64,000 nucleotides of DNA from Ephydatia muelleri (lineage: Eukaryota; Porifera; Demospongiae; Spongillida; Spongillidae). Both the position numbers and the translations under genes were made by a program. The DNA lies in the NCBI GenBank assembly GCA_013339895.1, contig JABACO010000007.1, positions 9,319,635-9,383,634 of the forward strand, in the 5' to 3' direction. Below are positions 43,835 to 54,185 of this stretch, one piece after another. Position 1 is the stretch's first letter; each line of letters starts with the position of its first letter. Under the pieces are notes generated by a model, which made no database searches, was not told the DNA's origin, and saw only the letters and a list, made by a program, of their open reading frames with translations.

Positions 43835-43868
43835 CTACTTGATCTTAGCCAAGAGGCCGAGAAGCGAT
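43835..43868 (-). ncRNA. U2: U2 snRNA gene, 5' piece (nt 1 to ~34)
   Basis: Minus strand reads ATCGCTTCTCGGCCTCTTGG then CTAAGATCAAGTAG, the highly conserved U2 5' end (stem I and the start of the branch-site recognition region). It is interrupted by the retrotransposon 5' end immediately after. The remaining U2 sequence is not found downstream, so this locus cannot make functional U2. Confidence 0.93.
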
Positions 43869-44030
43869 AAAGGTAAAGGGGCCTGAGTTTACTATTTATT
43901 TGTCACTGCTGGAGTACCACTTAGGCTGCTACATTGCGTCACATTAACGAGATTCGTTGCCCTAGGCACGTGATTGTCATGGGTACAGACACCTCGTCCC
44001 TGACGTTGGTCACGCCACAAGTAGGCCACT
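43869..44030 (-). promoter_or_regulatory. U2 snRNA upstream promoter region
   Basis: The ~150 bp upstream of the U2 5' end is strongly conserved with 54000-54151 on the other strand, including GGTACTCCAGCAGTGACAAA and AGGCCCC just before U2. Metazoan U2 genes use a proximal sequence element near -55. Conservation supports a promoter, but I cannot fix the element itself. Confidence 0.65.
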
Positions 44031-45630
44031 ACCGTCCGATTTTCGGTCTATATATGATCTGGAGCACTGATCGTCATGCACGTAGCCTGTTGCTGGAAAT
44101 GTGCCAATGTAGGGGCTGTTTCTCTTTGGTCTGGCTTCATCCTTGGTTTGTGTGTGATACAGCTGGACAAAGGTTCTGGGTGATGTGTCCTCTTTCTCCA
44201 AGTTCCACCATGCCAGTTTCCTTTGGTGTTGCACGCACATGCACTGGCCCTTACAAGCATATGTATGCCTCTGCAAGTGCAAGCAGTGTGGAGGCTGTTT
44301 CTCTGTGATCTGGTTTGTGTATGAAACAGCTGGACAAAAGTTCCGGGTGATGTGTCCTCTTTCTCCAAGTTCCACCATGCCAGTTTCCTTTCGTGTTGCA
44401 CGCACATCCATGCATGCACCGGCCCTCACAAGCGTATACATGTATGCCTCTGCGAATGCAGGCAGTGTATACGGGTGTGCTGCATGCGTGTTGACCCCAG
44501 ATGGTGTGGTCGTCAACACAAGCAGTCGTGACCAATTTCAAACACTGGCATCACTACAAGATGAATGTGTATAATACATTCATGAATCAAGAACCTATGA
44601 AACGGAAAAAAAATACAGTCCAAGCAATGAGCTAGTAGTAACTGTTGCATGCCTCTGCGAGTGTATACGGGTGTGCTGCATGTGTGTTGACCCCAGATGG
44701 TGTGGTCGTCAACACAAGCAGTCGTGACCAATTGCAAACACTGGCATCACTACAAGATGAATGTGTATTATACGTGCATGAATCGAGAACCAATTAAACG
44801 GAAAAGAATACATAGAAAACAGTCCAGGCAATGATTAGTAACTGTTGCAGCAAGGAACATGCAGGATCAGCGTCTGTTGGAACATCGGTGAATGGTCACC
44901 ATCACTGCTACTGTGTTTGATCAATTCGTACGCGGCGCGTCACTGGAGGCAGTCTACCGAAGGCTGCACCTTCGTCTAATAACAAATGAAATAAGAAAAG
45001 GCCATGCAGTCGTGCGGCATGACAGTATGCGACTTGCATACATGCACAACTGAATGACCATGTATGTATGTTGGAAGATTGGACCTTCCTACATCATGAC
45101 GTACGGTGAGCTGGGTGATGGTGAATGTATACGTGCTAATCACGCGTTTCCAAGGCCGTGTAAATCCGCTTATCCACGTCGGCGTGTGCACGTGCACTAC
45201 TTCACAACAAGAGAACGCTCCAACCAATAGATTAAACCTCTCGACTGGCTGGCTGCATATCGTACACACCGTGCTGCACGGGGAGCATAAAGACAAACGA
45301 TTGAAACCATGCACGCCTTCTCGACGTCGTCATGGCCGCAAATCGAATAACATTTGGTTCCTGCATGCTTTACCAGCGAGGATATCTGGCTTTCATTTGT
45401 TCCAAACAGTGGGGCCTAAGGAACGAGGGACGAACAAACAAACAAACAAACGAACAAGACCATGATTGGCGGTTTGTACACTTGCCAGTCTGCTATAAAA
45501 AGACGGCTGGCTTTCAGATTGAAATAACGGCGAGGGGTAAAAGAGTCAACAGCGGAAGCGGGGATGGATGGGAAAAGAAAGTGAATCTCAATGGTCTGTC
45601 TGATATTGATGAAGATTGTGTATCCCCGAA
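44031..45630 (-). other. U2-array intergenic spacer with internal duplications
   Basis: Shared with 53079-54000 and with 26336-26816 plus 30909-31218. It contains direct duplications: the ~140 bp around 44130-44275 recurs at 44300-44450, and 44470-44580 recurs at 44660-44770. The second holds the TTAA empty site (near 44790) matching the pb2 insertion point. No protein gene is supported, though many short frames exist. Confidence 0.75.
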
Positions 45631-45780
45631 GGGATGGGCCGTACCCAGAGGTAGTGCAATACTGGGGCAACCCGTGGGACCGGCGAAGCAAGCTTCACTC
45701 CGAGTCCCGAGTTTCAAAAATTGATGTAATATCGTGGGAACATTGTTCCCATACGAGATATTACACTTGTAAGAACAGTT
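45631..45780 (-). ncRNA. U2: U2 snRNA gene, 3' piece (from ~nt 39 to the end)
   Basis: Minus strand begins AACTGTTCTTAC and runs through stem II, an Sm-site-like AATTTTTGAAAC, stem III (GAAGCTTGCTTC) and stem IV (CCAGTATTGCACTACCTCTGG), all recognisable U2 parts. With the 34-nt 5' piece the total is about 188 nt, the normal U2 length. It lies directly after the 3' end of a retrotransposon, so the locus is split. Confidence 0.93.
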
Positions 45781-45782
45781 CA

Positions 45783-46861
45783 ATTCTTTCATATTAAAGT
45801 TACATACAAAGTACATAAACTCTAACGAGGGCCATTACCGCCAATTGCGGTGTACGTACACGTACATGAATATAATACTACTTAAACAGTCAGAACCACA
45901 CACTGCAAATAGATTCATAACTGATTTCTTGCTCATCCTCTGGTCTTGACCTTCCAAATAGCGTAGCTCCCTTTTATTGCTTCAGTACAGCACAGCGTCC
46001 TGAACATCACAGCATACTTGTGGCCAATGGACAATTTCCGGAGAACAGTGTCGTTCTCGGGTTCCCTGCTCCCCAGAGCTCCCACTACAAAACCGTCCAC
46101 TTCCACCTTACGGTAACCCTTGGACTGTAGGATCTGTTTAAGGTGGTGGTACTTCTCCTCTTTGGCCTTTCTCGCCTCTCTGAAGGAGTCTTCCCCTTCA
46201 AAGGGGACAGTGACATCCACTATATATGCCTCAGACTTCCTTGTTGAGGATCACCAGGTCCGGCTTGAGGGTCCTCCCATCCCCAGGTACAGACTGTTCC
46301 AGCAGCTGTGTACCCTTGGACGGGGGGGAGAGATAGCTCTCGCCAGACGATGGTGGATCCGGTTGTGACGGTCACGAACTAGTCCCATTGGGGGGACAGT
46401 GGTTGAGAACAAGTGTCTCTTGTTCTTCATGGCATCTCTGGCAGCTGACATCAGCAATGACCTCCCCCGATCTCCTCCTCAACGTACGGGTGGGGAGAAA
46501 ATTGAGCCTTGCTTTGAGGGCAAACCTGAATTCAGAGAAGGAGGTGTACCTCCCTCCCCTTATCCAGTGGTTGCTCGCCTCATGAGCCGACACACACCCC
46601 AGCTGCCCTGCCCTGGTCCTTAGCTTGCAACCACTTGCCGAGGTGATGACCTTGAAGTACTGACCTCATGGCACTACATATGAGGTGTTTCTTAGAGGAA
46701 CCATAGACCCTCCCCGCAATGGAGATCTGCTTCCCTGCTAGGTTGATGGTAGTTTGGCAGAGTTGCAGGGACACCCTCACCCTACTCCACAGAGACTTTA
46801 TGTCTCCTTGTAGGCCTTCTTCTGAAACAGTGTAGTAATTTATAAATACAATGTGATACAT
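45783..46861 (-). pseudogene. Second-family RLE retrotransposon 3' part, ending at U2
   Basis: Minus strand encodes SLWSRVRVSLQLCQTTINL, WIRGGRYTSFSEFRFALKAR, a CCHC (CQRCHEEQETL...H...C), LKPDLVILN, then after a shift DVTVPFEGED and VDGFVVGALGSREPEN with the LCCTEAIKGS end. The RLE is complete but frameshifted. A ~150-bp 3' UTR runs from 45932 down to the U2 3' piece at 45780. The sequence family differs from the copy at 48.7-52.9 kb, yet it joins U2 at the same base. The 5' side is truncated next to the Ulp1/PHD ORF. Confidence 0.8.
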
Positions 46862-46912
46862 AAAACAACAATTTTAAACACATGAAAAACTGTAGGCGGC
46901 ATAAAATACAAT

Positions 46913-47590
46913 TCACTTATGTACATAGTTTTTGCAGATCCATGAATAGTTGGGTTCTTTCCACTGTATTCTCGAAATTGAACAATCACACAGCAAGTGA
47001 AACCATTCTTGACAATTACAGCATTGGATCATGTCTCCATGTTTCGTTGCTCTGCAGTAACAGTAAACAGGGATATCTTCTGCCAGAATGGGCCCATCTT
47101 CACTGTGAGTACTTGGAAATGGAGTTAAAATTCCTGTTTCAAGGCAGTGCAGTAAATGCGGTCTCATCTCTTGGATGTTATATTTCATTTGAGAAACATC
47201 ATCGCCATGACACAGACTTGTAACATATGCAATAGCATAGAGACCACAGTCATGTGCATTTCCCTGCTTATCTACATCAATGAATTGCACATTTATTACC
47301 TTGCCCTCTGCAAAGAGTAAAGCACAAACTTGATCTATTGTAGAGCTTGACATGGTGGAATACATACTGTCGAATACATTTATGTACGATGACTGCAAGC
47401 CAATGGTTGAAATGGTCAGCCAGTGATCTTGACCATTGTGCAAGATCTGAACAAATGGTTCGGACATAATTTCATATGTTAAAGTGCACCCCAATAAGGT
47501 ATTTTGAATCCCTGGTAAAACAAACTGCTTACGAAGTAATGCTTGAGCAGCATTAATAATTTTATCGTCCAACCATCCAGCACTTGCCAC
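46913..47590 (-). CDS. Ulp1-like (C48) cysteine protease domain with C-terminal PHD finger
   Basis: 225-residue frame. WLDDKIINAAQ (6-16) is the typical Ulp1 entry. Catalytic residues are visible as His56 (DHWLTIS), Asp74 (NVFDSMY), Gln102 (VQFIDVD) and Cys115 (DCGLYAIAY). A PHD finger follows at about 177-219 (CYC...H...CCNC...WFHLLC...WIC). Ulp1 enzymes cleave SUMO-like modifiers, and PHD fingers read histone tails. Both occur as accessory parts of invertebrate mobile elements. The ORF is divergent from a SAP-family ORF at 48087 across ~500 bp. It could be one exon of a longer gene, since upstream residues of a full protease are missing. Confidence 0.65.
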   Translation of the reverse strand: MASAGWLDDKIINAAQALLRKQFVLPGIQNTLLGCTLTYEIMSEPFVQILHNGQDHWLTISTIGLQSSYINVFDSMYSTMSSSTIDQVCALLFAEGKVINVQFIDVDKQGNAHDCGLYAIAYVTSLCHGDDVSQMKYNIQEMRPHLLHCLETGILTPFPSTHSEDGPILAEDIPVYCYCRATKHGDMIQCCNCQEWFHLLCDCSISRIQWKEPNYSWICKNYVHK

Positions 47591-48086
47591 TTAAGTCATT
47601 ACCATGAAAACACAATTGCGTGGTGCATAGCGCGGTGTACTGTAATTGCTATTGTTTTTTACATTTATTCAAAAATCCGGATCGTGAAAGTCCACTTTTT
47701 TTCGTCAAAAAGTTTATAGAATATAGATTTCAGATCTGTCTAATTGTTGTTGGTATTATTTTTTTGCTACTACTGTAATTTCGGCATTTATAAACAAATA
47801 CAAGCAGTAATTTTGTACCGTTGCATGTACTTCTTGTGTGTGAGATTACCTCTTCGCACTATGTTGAATTACAGTCAAAAAATAATAAAACGTTACTGAA
47901 GTTCAGGCATTTAGCTATATAATAATTATATCAATAATCTCACGGTCCGGAAAAGTGAAAATTTTTGTTCGCACCCGTATCAATTCATGCGGCCGTATAT
48001 TACGTCATTTCATTCCACCAATTGTTGCATCGCGCGGGACAACTACAGAAGCTTCTATATCAGTGTGAAGAGTCGTCAGAGGTAAG
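47591..48086. promoter_or_regulatory. Divergent intergenic region between the Ulp1/PHD and SAP-family ORFs
   Basis: Contains GGTCCGGAAAA (47946-47956) and TCAATTCATGCGGCCG (47980-47995). The same motifs, similarly spaced, occur on the minus strand at about 61000-60945, upstream of the long SAP-family gene. The shared position suggests a conserved promoter of that element. No TATA box was fixed. Confidence 0.5.
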
Positions 48087-48575
48087 GTGGGATACGCGAA
48101 TAGTGTTTATTATTCAGTAGTACAGGCACAGCTTCAAAATGGGTGCGTGAAAACATTTCCTCCAAAAGCAATGGCACAGTTGATGCAGGAATATCAATCG
48201 ATTTTCAAGGGTACACCTTCGATGCAACTGAGTACAACAACATCAACAGTCATAAAGCTGAGTACAACAACATCAACAGTCATAAAACAGAAAATCAAGC
48301 TAATTGATATAAGGAAAAAACTTATGCAAATGCATGAAGAGCTTGGTTTGGTACACAACCAACCTGACTGCTATTATGAAAGCCTGTCTTACATTGACAT
48401 TCAGACCAAATTAAATCAGGTTGGAGTAAATACTAGTAACTTGTCTGAAGCAGACATGCGGATACAGCTAAAACTTCTAAGCAGTCAGCAACACTTTAAG
48501 GTCTGACATGACCATTCAACTATAGGTGGCCATAGTCACCTTTTAGTCACAGTGGCATGCTTGTATGACTCAGGT
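48087..48575 (+). pseudogene. SAP-family protein, internally deleted N-terminus
   Basis: 139-codon frame with KAMAQLMQEYQSIFKGTPSM (long copy: LNEIKQQYHQQFKDTPSM), jumping directly to IKLIDIRKKLMQMHEELGLV, so about 300 residues are missing. A 30-bp segment (GAGTACAACAACATCAACAG plus TCATAAAGCT) is duplicated at 48228-48287. A TGA after QHFKV replaces the Trp of the WHDH motif, and the match runs on to VTVACLYDSG near 48570, where a retrotransposon begins. It is dead. Confidence 0.65.
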
Positions 48576-48599
48576 TGGTTAAGACCACCTACACCATTT

Positions 48600-51500
48600 T
48601 TATGCATGACAATTTGTATGGACAAGTCAACACATGTTAACACATGTTTGACGCGCGCCGAAGTGTAAACCAGTAGCAATCGCGTGCGCACGCCGCAACG
48701 TTATTGCTGTTAATTAGATTAATAAACGAAACATGTACATAACCATCTCCCACACTATGAACTACACTCCCCCCATGAACTCAGATCCCCCCCCCTCCCT
48801 CACCCCCGGATGCGATGTAAACTACAACACCTTAGCATCCCTACGGAGACATGTTAAAACCTCCCACAGCTGCTACACCTTGACTGAGATCTTTGCCTGT
48901 GATGTCTGTGGCAAGGAAGCAACGACGGTCAAAGGGATCAAAAGCCATCAAAAATCCACGCACGGTGAGATCCCTCCCCCTCCGATACAACGCGGCGCCT
49001 TTCCATGTCCACACTGTGAGCTGTCCTTCCCTTCCAAGCTATCATGCTCTCAGCATGTGAGGGGGAAACACATGGAGGAGGCCTGTCAAGCACGGGCTAA
49101 CGCGGCTGCCAATGTGTCAGACGGGAAGCGCAAAGCATGGGACCCGGTCGAAGTGGACAAATTTAAATCTGCGCTGCTTCAGTTTGGTCCACTGAGTAAC
49201 GTGGCTATAGCAAACGCCATCGGCACGCGCACCTGCAAACAGGTTGGGGTCTTCAAACGTTCGTTTTTATTGAAGAATCCGACCTGGTTGTTGGAGAATA
49301 TGCCACCTGTCCCCAGCAGTCCAGCTGTAGAGAACCCACACTCTTCATTGCCATCTTGCTCGACAGCTGCAACTTCAGATTCGAATTCGAATTTGAATTT
49401 AAATTCTCCCGCGACGCCCTCGTCCCCTGTCCGTCATTCCAATGTTTGTTCCTCGTCTCTGTTGCTCTCATCCCCAGACCATCATCCCAATGTTTCCCTG
49501 TTGCCCTCGTCCTCCGACCTTCATCCCAATGTTTGTTCATTTATGTCGCCCTCGTCCCCTCACCCTCACCCCAATGTTTCCTCCCCATGCCTTTCCACGC
49601 CTCATGCTTCTCCCTCCGCTCATTCACACGCAACCCTCTCTTCACCGCCCCTACCTCCTACATGCAATACCCCAACGCACACAGACACTACACAAACCTC
49701 TCCACCCCCCCCTCGTCACACTCCCCAGCCTATCTATTCCCCCGCACTCCCCATCTCATATTGAGCACACACCACTACCGCTTCCCCCTTTACCTCCTGC
49801 CTACACTACTCCAACAACACAGGCATCGGATGACAATATTGATATCAACACCATCTTACGAGTACCCTTCCTCCAAGAGGTCCGCACATTCCACGGGCGC
49901 GCGCTAGATGAAACTGAATGGGATGCATTCTGCCAAACCCTTCTCCGTTGGGCAAGTAAATTGAGTTCGCTGGTCACCTCATCTCAGCCACGAGCCCGAC
50001 ATCTGGCTGGGCCCGTCGCCGTAACCAAAACCGACGCCCTCCTCCATCGTCACTGGTTGATGCCTCACAGCAACATGCCCCGTCGACACCAACTGACGCC
50101 CTAAGACCGCCCATCGCAAATCGCCACCCCAGAACAAATGGTCGCCAGAGGGACGTGAACAAAGCTCGCCTCCTTCAGAGACTGTATCGGTCCAACCCTA
50201 GTGTGGCCATCCGGAAGATATTGGACGATACGCTTCACACATACTGTACCATCCCAGAGGCGGAACTAGTGGCACACTACTCCACCACCTATGCTGCTCC
50301 CCCCCCCCTCGGCACAACACCATCGTGGCTGATATCCCGGCCGAACAAGGATGACGTACTGGGCGCCCCCCCTCACACCATCAGAGGTCCAACATCAACT
50401 GCGAAGGGCAAAGAAATCAGCACCTGGGGCAGACAAACTGACTTACGCCAACTGGAAATGGGCAGATCCAGAGGGCGTGATCCTATGTGCGATTTTTAAC
50501 ATCTGTCGCGAAGCTAGACGCATACCCACAGATTGGAAGCGTAGTGCAGTCACCTTGCTACCAAAGGGGGGCGATTGCACTGTTGTCCGGAACTGGCGTC
50601 CCATCTGCCTTCAGAAGACAATCTACAAACTGTACTCGGCCACCATCGCTCGGCGCATTGCAGATTGGGCAATCGAATCTGGTGCCATCCTCCCCACCCA
50701 GAAGGGCTTCCTGCCTTATGACGGCTGTGCTGAGCATAGCTTTGTCCTTCGTTCCATCTTGGATGACTCCAGGAGAAGCAAACGCAATGTCCTCATTGCA
50801 TGGCTAGACCTGCGGGACGCTTTTGGTTCAGTTTCCCATGACTTGTTGCTGCTGATGATGTCTAGACTAGGAGACTATGGGGGCAGGGTTGTCCCCTCAG
50901 CCCGCTGCTATTTAACATCGCCATGGAGGGACTGTTGAGGCATCTTACATCCTGCCCGTACGGCTATCGTCTCAGTGACAATATCACCATTAACCATCTT
51001 GCCTACGCAGACGACATTTGTGTACTGGCTGGGTCAAGGATGCAAGGTCAAGCACTACTGGACCGCTGCGTAGAATTTACATCCTGGGCAGGGCTGACTT
51101 TTAATGCCAAGAAGTGCGGATCTCTCTGTGCGGTCAATAATGTCTCCCCTGTCTACGTCGACCCCACCCCCCTCCACCTGAGTAACGACGCCATCCTGGC
51201 TTTGACTTGGCGTCAACGTTACAAGTATCTTGGATGCCCCGTAGGAGCTGGTTCTTCACACGATCTCACTTCCATCAAAGACTCCCTCCTACGAGACTGC
51301 GAGCAGATAATGAAATCCCAACTGGCTGAATGGCAAAAATTAGACGCTTACCGCCGCTTTCTGTCCCCGAGGCTGACTTACGTCATGAAGATCTTCTTTC
51401 CTGGATCGTCCTGGTGTCGTAAGCTGGACACGGGCACAAGAAAATGGCTGAAAAAGGCAGTATGCCTCCCGTCCCGCGCCTGCTCTTCGTTTCTATACAC

Positions 51501-52521
51501 TCCACAGTCTCTTGGTGGCCTCGGTGTCCCGTGCTTTGAAGACGAGATGCATGTAGCGCGTGTGGCACAATCTTTCAAATTCCTAGCCGACACTCGAGAT
51601 CCAGTCGTTAGACAAACAGCCATCCACCTCTCCTCAGAATCTGCTTCAGTCACCTGTGGTGGCGTTCAAGTCCGCTGGGCAAAAAGACACGACATCAGTC
51701 GAGTGTTGAAACTCGAGACCCAGACCAGACACTTGACTGCGCTGCAAGAGGCCCCTGACCAGGGTAGAGCGAGCTTCTCCACCTGTCTCGCGGATTCATC
51801 GAATTACTTTACGTACTCAGGCGCGTACCTTACATTTCCCCAATATCGCTTCGCCCTGAGAGCCCGCCTGAACCTCTTACCAACCAGAACGGTACAGGCG
51901 AGGTGTGGTAAAGTAATCCCTGACACACGATGCCGACGTTGCTACTTGGTCCCTGAGACTTTGTCTCACATCACCAACCACTGCCTCCACAATATGGGCC
52001 TAATACGTGCGCGTCATAACGCAGTCCTTGAAAGACTGATACGGGCCACTCCTCCATCTTTGGGTGACAAGTTTAAGGAGCAACCGCTCCCAAATACCAC
52101 AGGAGCTAACCGACCAGATTTGACCATCATTGCTCCAGACGGTCGCTCAGTAATTTTAGTGGATGTATGTATCCCTTTTGAAGGTGTCCCAGAAGCTCTC
52201 CAGGACGCAGCTCAGGAAAAAGTGCGCAAATACGAGCCTCTGCGCCAAACCCTTCTCTCTCGTTTTGAACGAGTCGAAGTGCTTCCATTCGTGGTGGGGA
52301 GTCTGGGGAGCTGGTTTCCCCCCAACGAGGAGGTGCTTCGGAAACTCCACATCGGTTGGAGATATGCGGCATTGATGCGACGCCTTTGCGTAGCCTCGGC
52401 CATCGCGGGCTCGCAGGACATCTGGTTCCGCTCCACCTGCTCCATTCCAGGTACCAATGTCCCCGGTTATCTCCAAGCTCCAGACCTGCCACCACCACCT
52501 GCCGTCCCCTTGAACCCATAA
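48600..52521 (+). pseudogene. U2-inserted RLE retrotransposon, nearly full length (Utopia-like)
   Basis: Starts with C2H2 fingers (CDVCGKEATTVKGIKSHQ, CPHCELSFPSKLSCSQH), then Myb-like (KAWDPVEVDKFKSALLQFGP) and a Pro/Ser linker, in frame 48733-49764. Further frames cover EWDAFCQTLLRWASKL, ARLLQRLYRSNPSVAIRKIL, RT motifs 0-A (50351-50870) and, after a ~110-bp deletion, frame 50923-52521. This last frame has LAYADDICVLAG, the thumb, CCHC (CRRCYLVPETLSHITNHC) and RLE (RPDLTIIAPDGRS...DV). A second in-frame deletion lies near RQTAIHLSSE. It abuts SAP-family DNA on the left and ends at the U2 3' piece. It is the most complete copy but inactive. Confidence 0.88.
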
Positions 52522-52928
52522 ATTAGTAACCCGAGTGTAATGTTACAAACTTCAATCATGTTATACATGCTCTCACACCGTCTGTTGCACTTTGTTTGTC
52601 CCGTACTACTGTGCATCATGGCATACATCCATTCACTTCACCGGTTCCTGTCTCTGGCTGCAACTCCCTTGATGCCCAGTCCATCATGGTTCTGCAAAGA
52701 ATATATAGGCGTTAAACATTTATTTTTGACTCTGTAACATATAAATACTTATCTGTAATTTAGCATTAGGTTGCCGTGTGTTGTACTTCTCCGCCAACCT
52801 GGGTTGAGGGGCCCCCCTGCGAAGGGGCAGTGGGTTCCACCTACTGAAGGCCCTACATCGGTATATGTATATATGTGCATGTACATTCATGTATGTGTGT
52901 GTATGTACAAATAGTCGATGAAAATTTA
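52522..52928 (+). other. Retrotransposon 3' UTR ending at U2
   Basis: Ends GATGAAAATTTAAACTGTTC, where ACTGTTC is already U2. It shares blocks with 13020-12673. It contains the conserved structure at 52808-52853 and a TATGTATA-rich tail. Confidence 0.85.
52808..52853 (+). promoter_or_regulatory. Conserved three-helix RNA structure in the 3' UTR (U2-inserted copy)
   Basis: GGGCC (52809-52813) pairs with GGCCC (52849-52853) around CCCC-TGCGAA-GGGG and CAGTGGGT-TCC-ACCTACTG. Compared with copy C, a paired A-U becomes C-G in the first hairpin and wobble pairs swap in the second, so pairing is preserved. Confidence 0.6.
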
Positions 52929-53078
52929 AACTGTTCTTACGAGTGTAATATCTCGTATGGGAACAATGTTCCCACGATATTACATCAATTTTTGAAACTC
53001 GGGACTCGGAGTGAAGCTTGCTTCGCCGGTCCCACGGGTTGCCCCAGTATTGCACTACCTCTGGGTGCGGCCCATCCC
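52929..53078 (+). ncRNA. U2: U2 snRNA gene, 3' piece (from ~nt 39 to the end)
   Basis: Nearly identical to the complement of 45631-45780, with the same start AACTGTTCTTAC, Sm-like AATTTTTGAAAC and stems III and IV. It follows the retrotransposon 3' UTR without a gap. There is no U2 5' piece upstream of that retrotransposon, whose left flank is SAP-family DNA. Confidence 0.93.
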
Positions 53079-53999
53079 TTCGGGGATACACAATCATCAT
53101 CAATATCAGACCGTTGAGATTCACTTTCTTGTTCCATTCAGATCCACCCCCGTTTCCCTTGTTGCCTGTTGAGAAGAGCTCTTTCCCCTCGCCGTTGTTT
53201 CGATCAGACAGACAGCTTGACTGGAAAGTGAAGTAACCGCCCAAAACCTTAATTGTTGTTGTTTGTTCGTCCCTCGTAGGTCCAGCCTCCCACAAAAACA
53301 TACACGTTCATTCTGTTGTGCATTCATGCATGTCGCATATACAGTTGGACAAAGACAAAGTATAGGCGTGCGTTGTGCACTGTATGCATACTTGCACTCG
53401 ACTCCTTTTCGCCTTCTCATGATGCAGCATAATTCATACGTCTCGTCGTCGTCGATCATCACTGTCATGCCGCACGACTGCATGGCCTTTTCTTATTTCA
53501 TTTGTTATCAGTTGGACGACGGTGCATGCAGTCTTCGGTGCATGGACTGCCTTCAGTTACGCGTACGACACATAGATCAAACGCAGAGCAGTAATACACA
53601 CATATATGTATACATCACTGCTGCACAAGTGAACACAATGGTGACCGTTCACCCGAAGTTCCAAGAGACGCTGCATGATCCTGTTGTATATACGCTTCGC
53701 TGCATCAGTAAATCGTCATTGGATGATGGTGGTGGTGACTCTTTTCTTTATGGTTTGTTTTTAGATTCATTTCTAGTGATGCCAGTGTTCGCAATTGGGC
53801 ACGGATGCTCGACCACAAACTCACGCAACACTGGCATGAGGGAACTGCACGACTGACATACACAAACCATCCAGGGAGGAAGCCAGACCAAAGGGAAGCA
53901 ACCTTTAAAATGGGCTACATGCATGTCAGTGCTCGTAGCCGGAAAAATCTGCGAACGAACGTAAGAGGGTGGCAGTCATGCACCGTCGCTCACTTGTCG
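53079..53999 (+). other. U2-array intergenic spacer
   Basis: Shorter version of the spacer at 44031-45630 with shared segments, for example CGACTGCATGGCCTTTTCTT near 53473. It shows no protein gene. The ~900-bp length against ~1600 bp in the other copy reflects the missing internal duplications and other changes. Confidence 0.7.
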
Positions 54000-54151
54000 C
54001 GTGACCAACGTCAGGCAGGGACGAGGTGTCTGTACCCCTGACCATCACGTGCCTAGGGGCAACGAATCTCGTTAATGTGACGCAATGTAGCACCCTAAGT
54101 GGTACTCCAGCAGTGACAAACAAATAGTAAACGCAGGCCCCTTTTACCTTT
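54000..54151 (+). promoter_or_regulatory. U2 snRNA upstream promoter region
   Basis: Conserved with the complement of 44030-43869 up to the base before U2. See that entry. It contains GGTACTCCAGCAGTGACAAA about 50-30 bp before U2. Confidence 0.65.
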
Positions 54152-54185
54152 ATCGCTTCTCGGCCTCTTGGCTAAGATCAAGTAG
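54152..54185 (+). ncRNA. U2: U2 snRNA gene, 5' piece (nt 1 to ~34)
   Basis: Identical in all 34 bases to the complement of 43835-43868, ending CAAGTAG. Followed by AAATTTTAAACAATG, which is not U2 and not recognisably the same retrotransposon 5' end as at 43834, so a different insertion or a truncated one starts here. Confidence 0.93.

Noticed and set aside
52929..53078. Complete U2 gene
   Set aside because: The first ~38 nt, including the branch-site recognition region, are missing and replaced by the retrotransposon 3' end.
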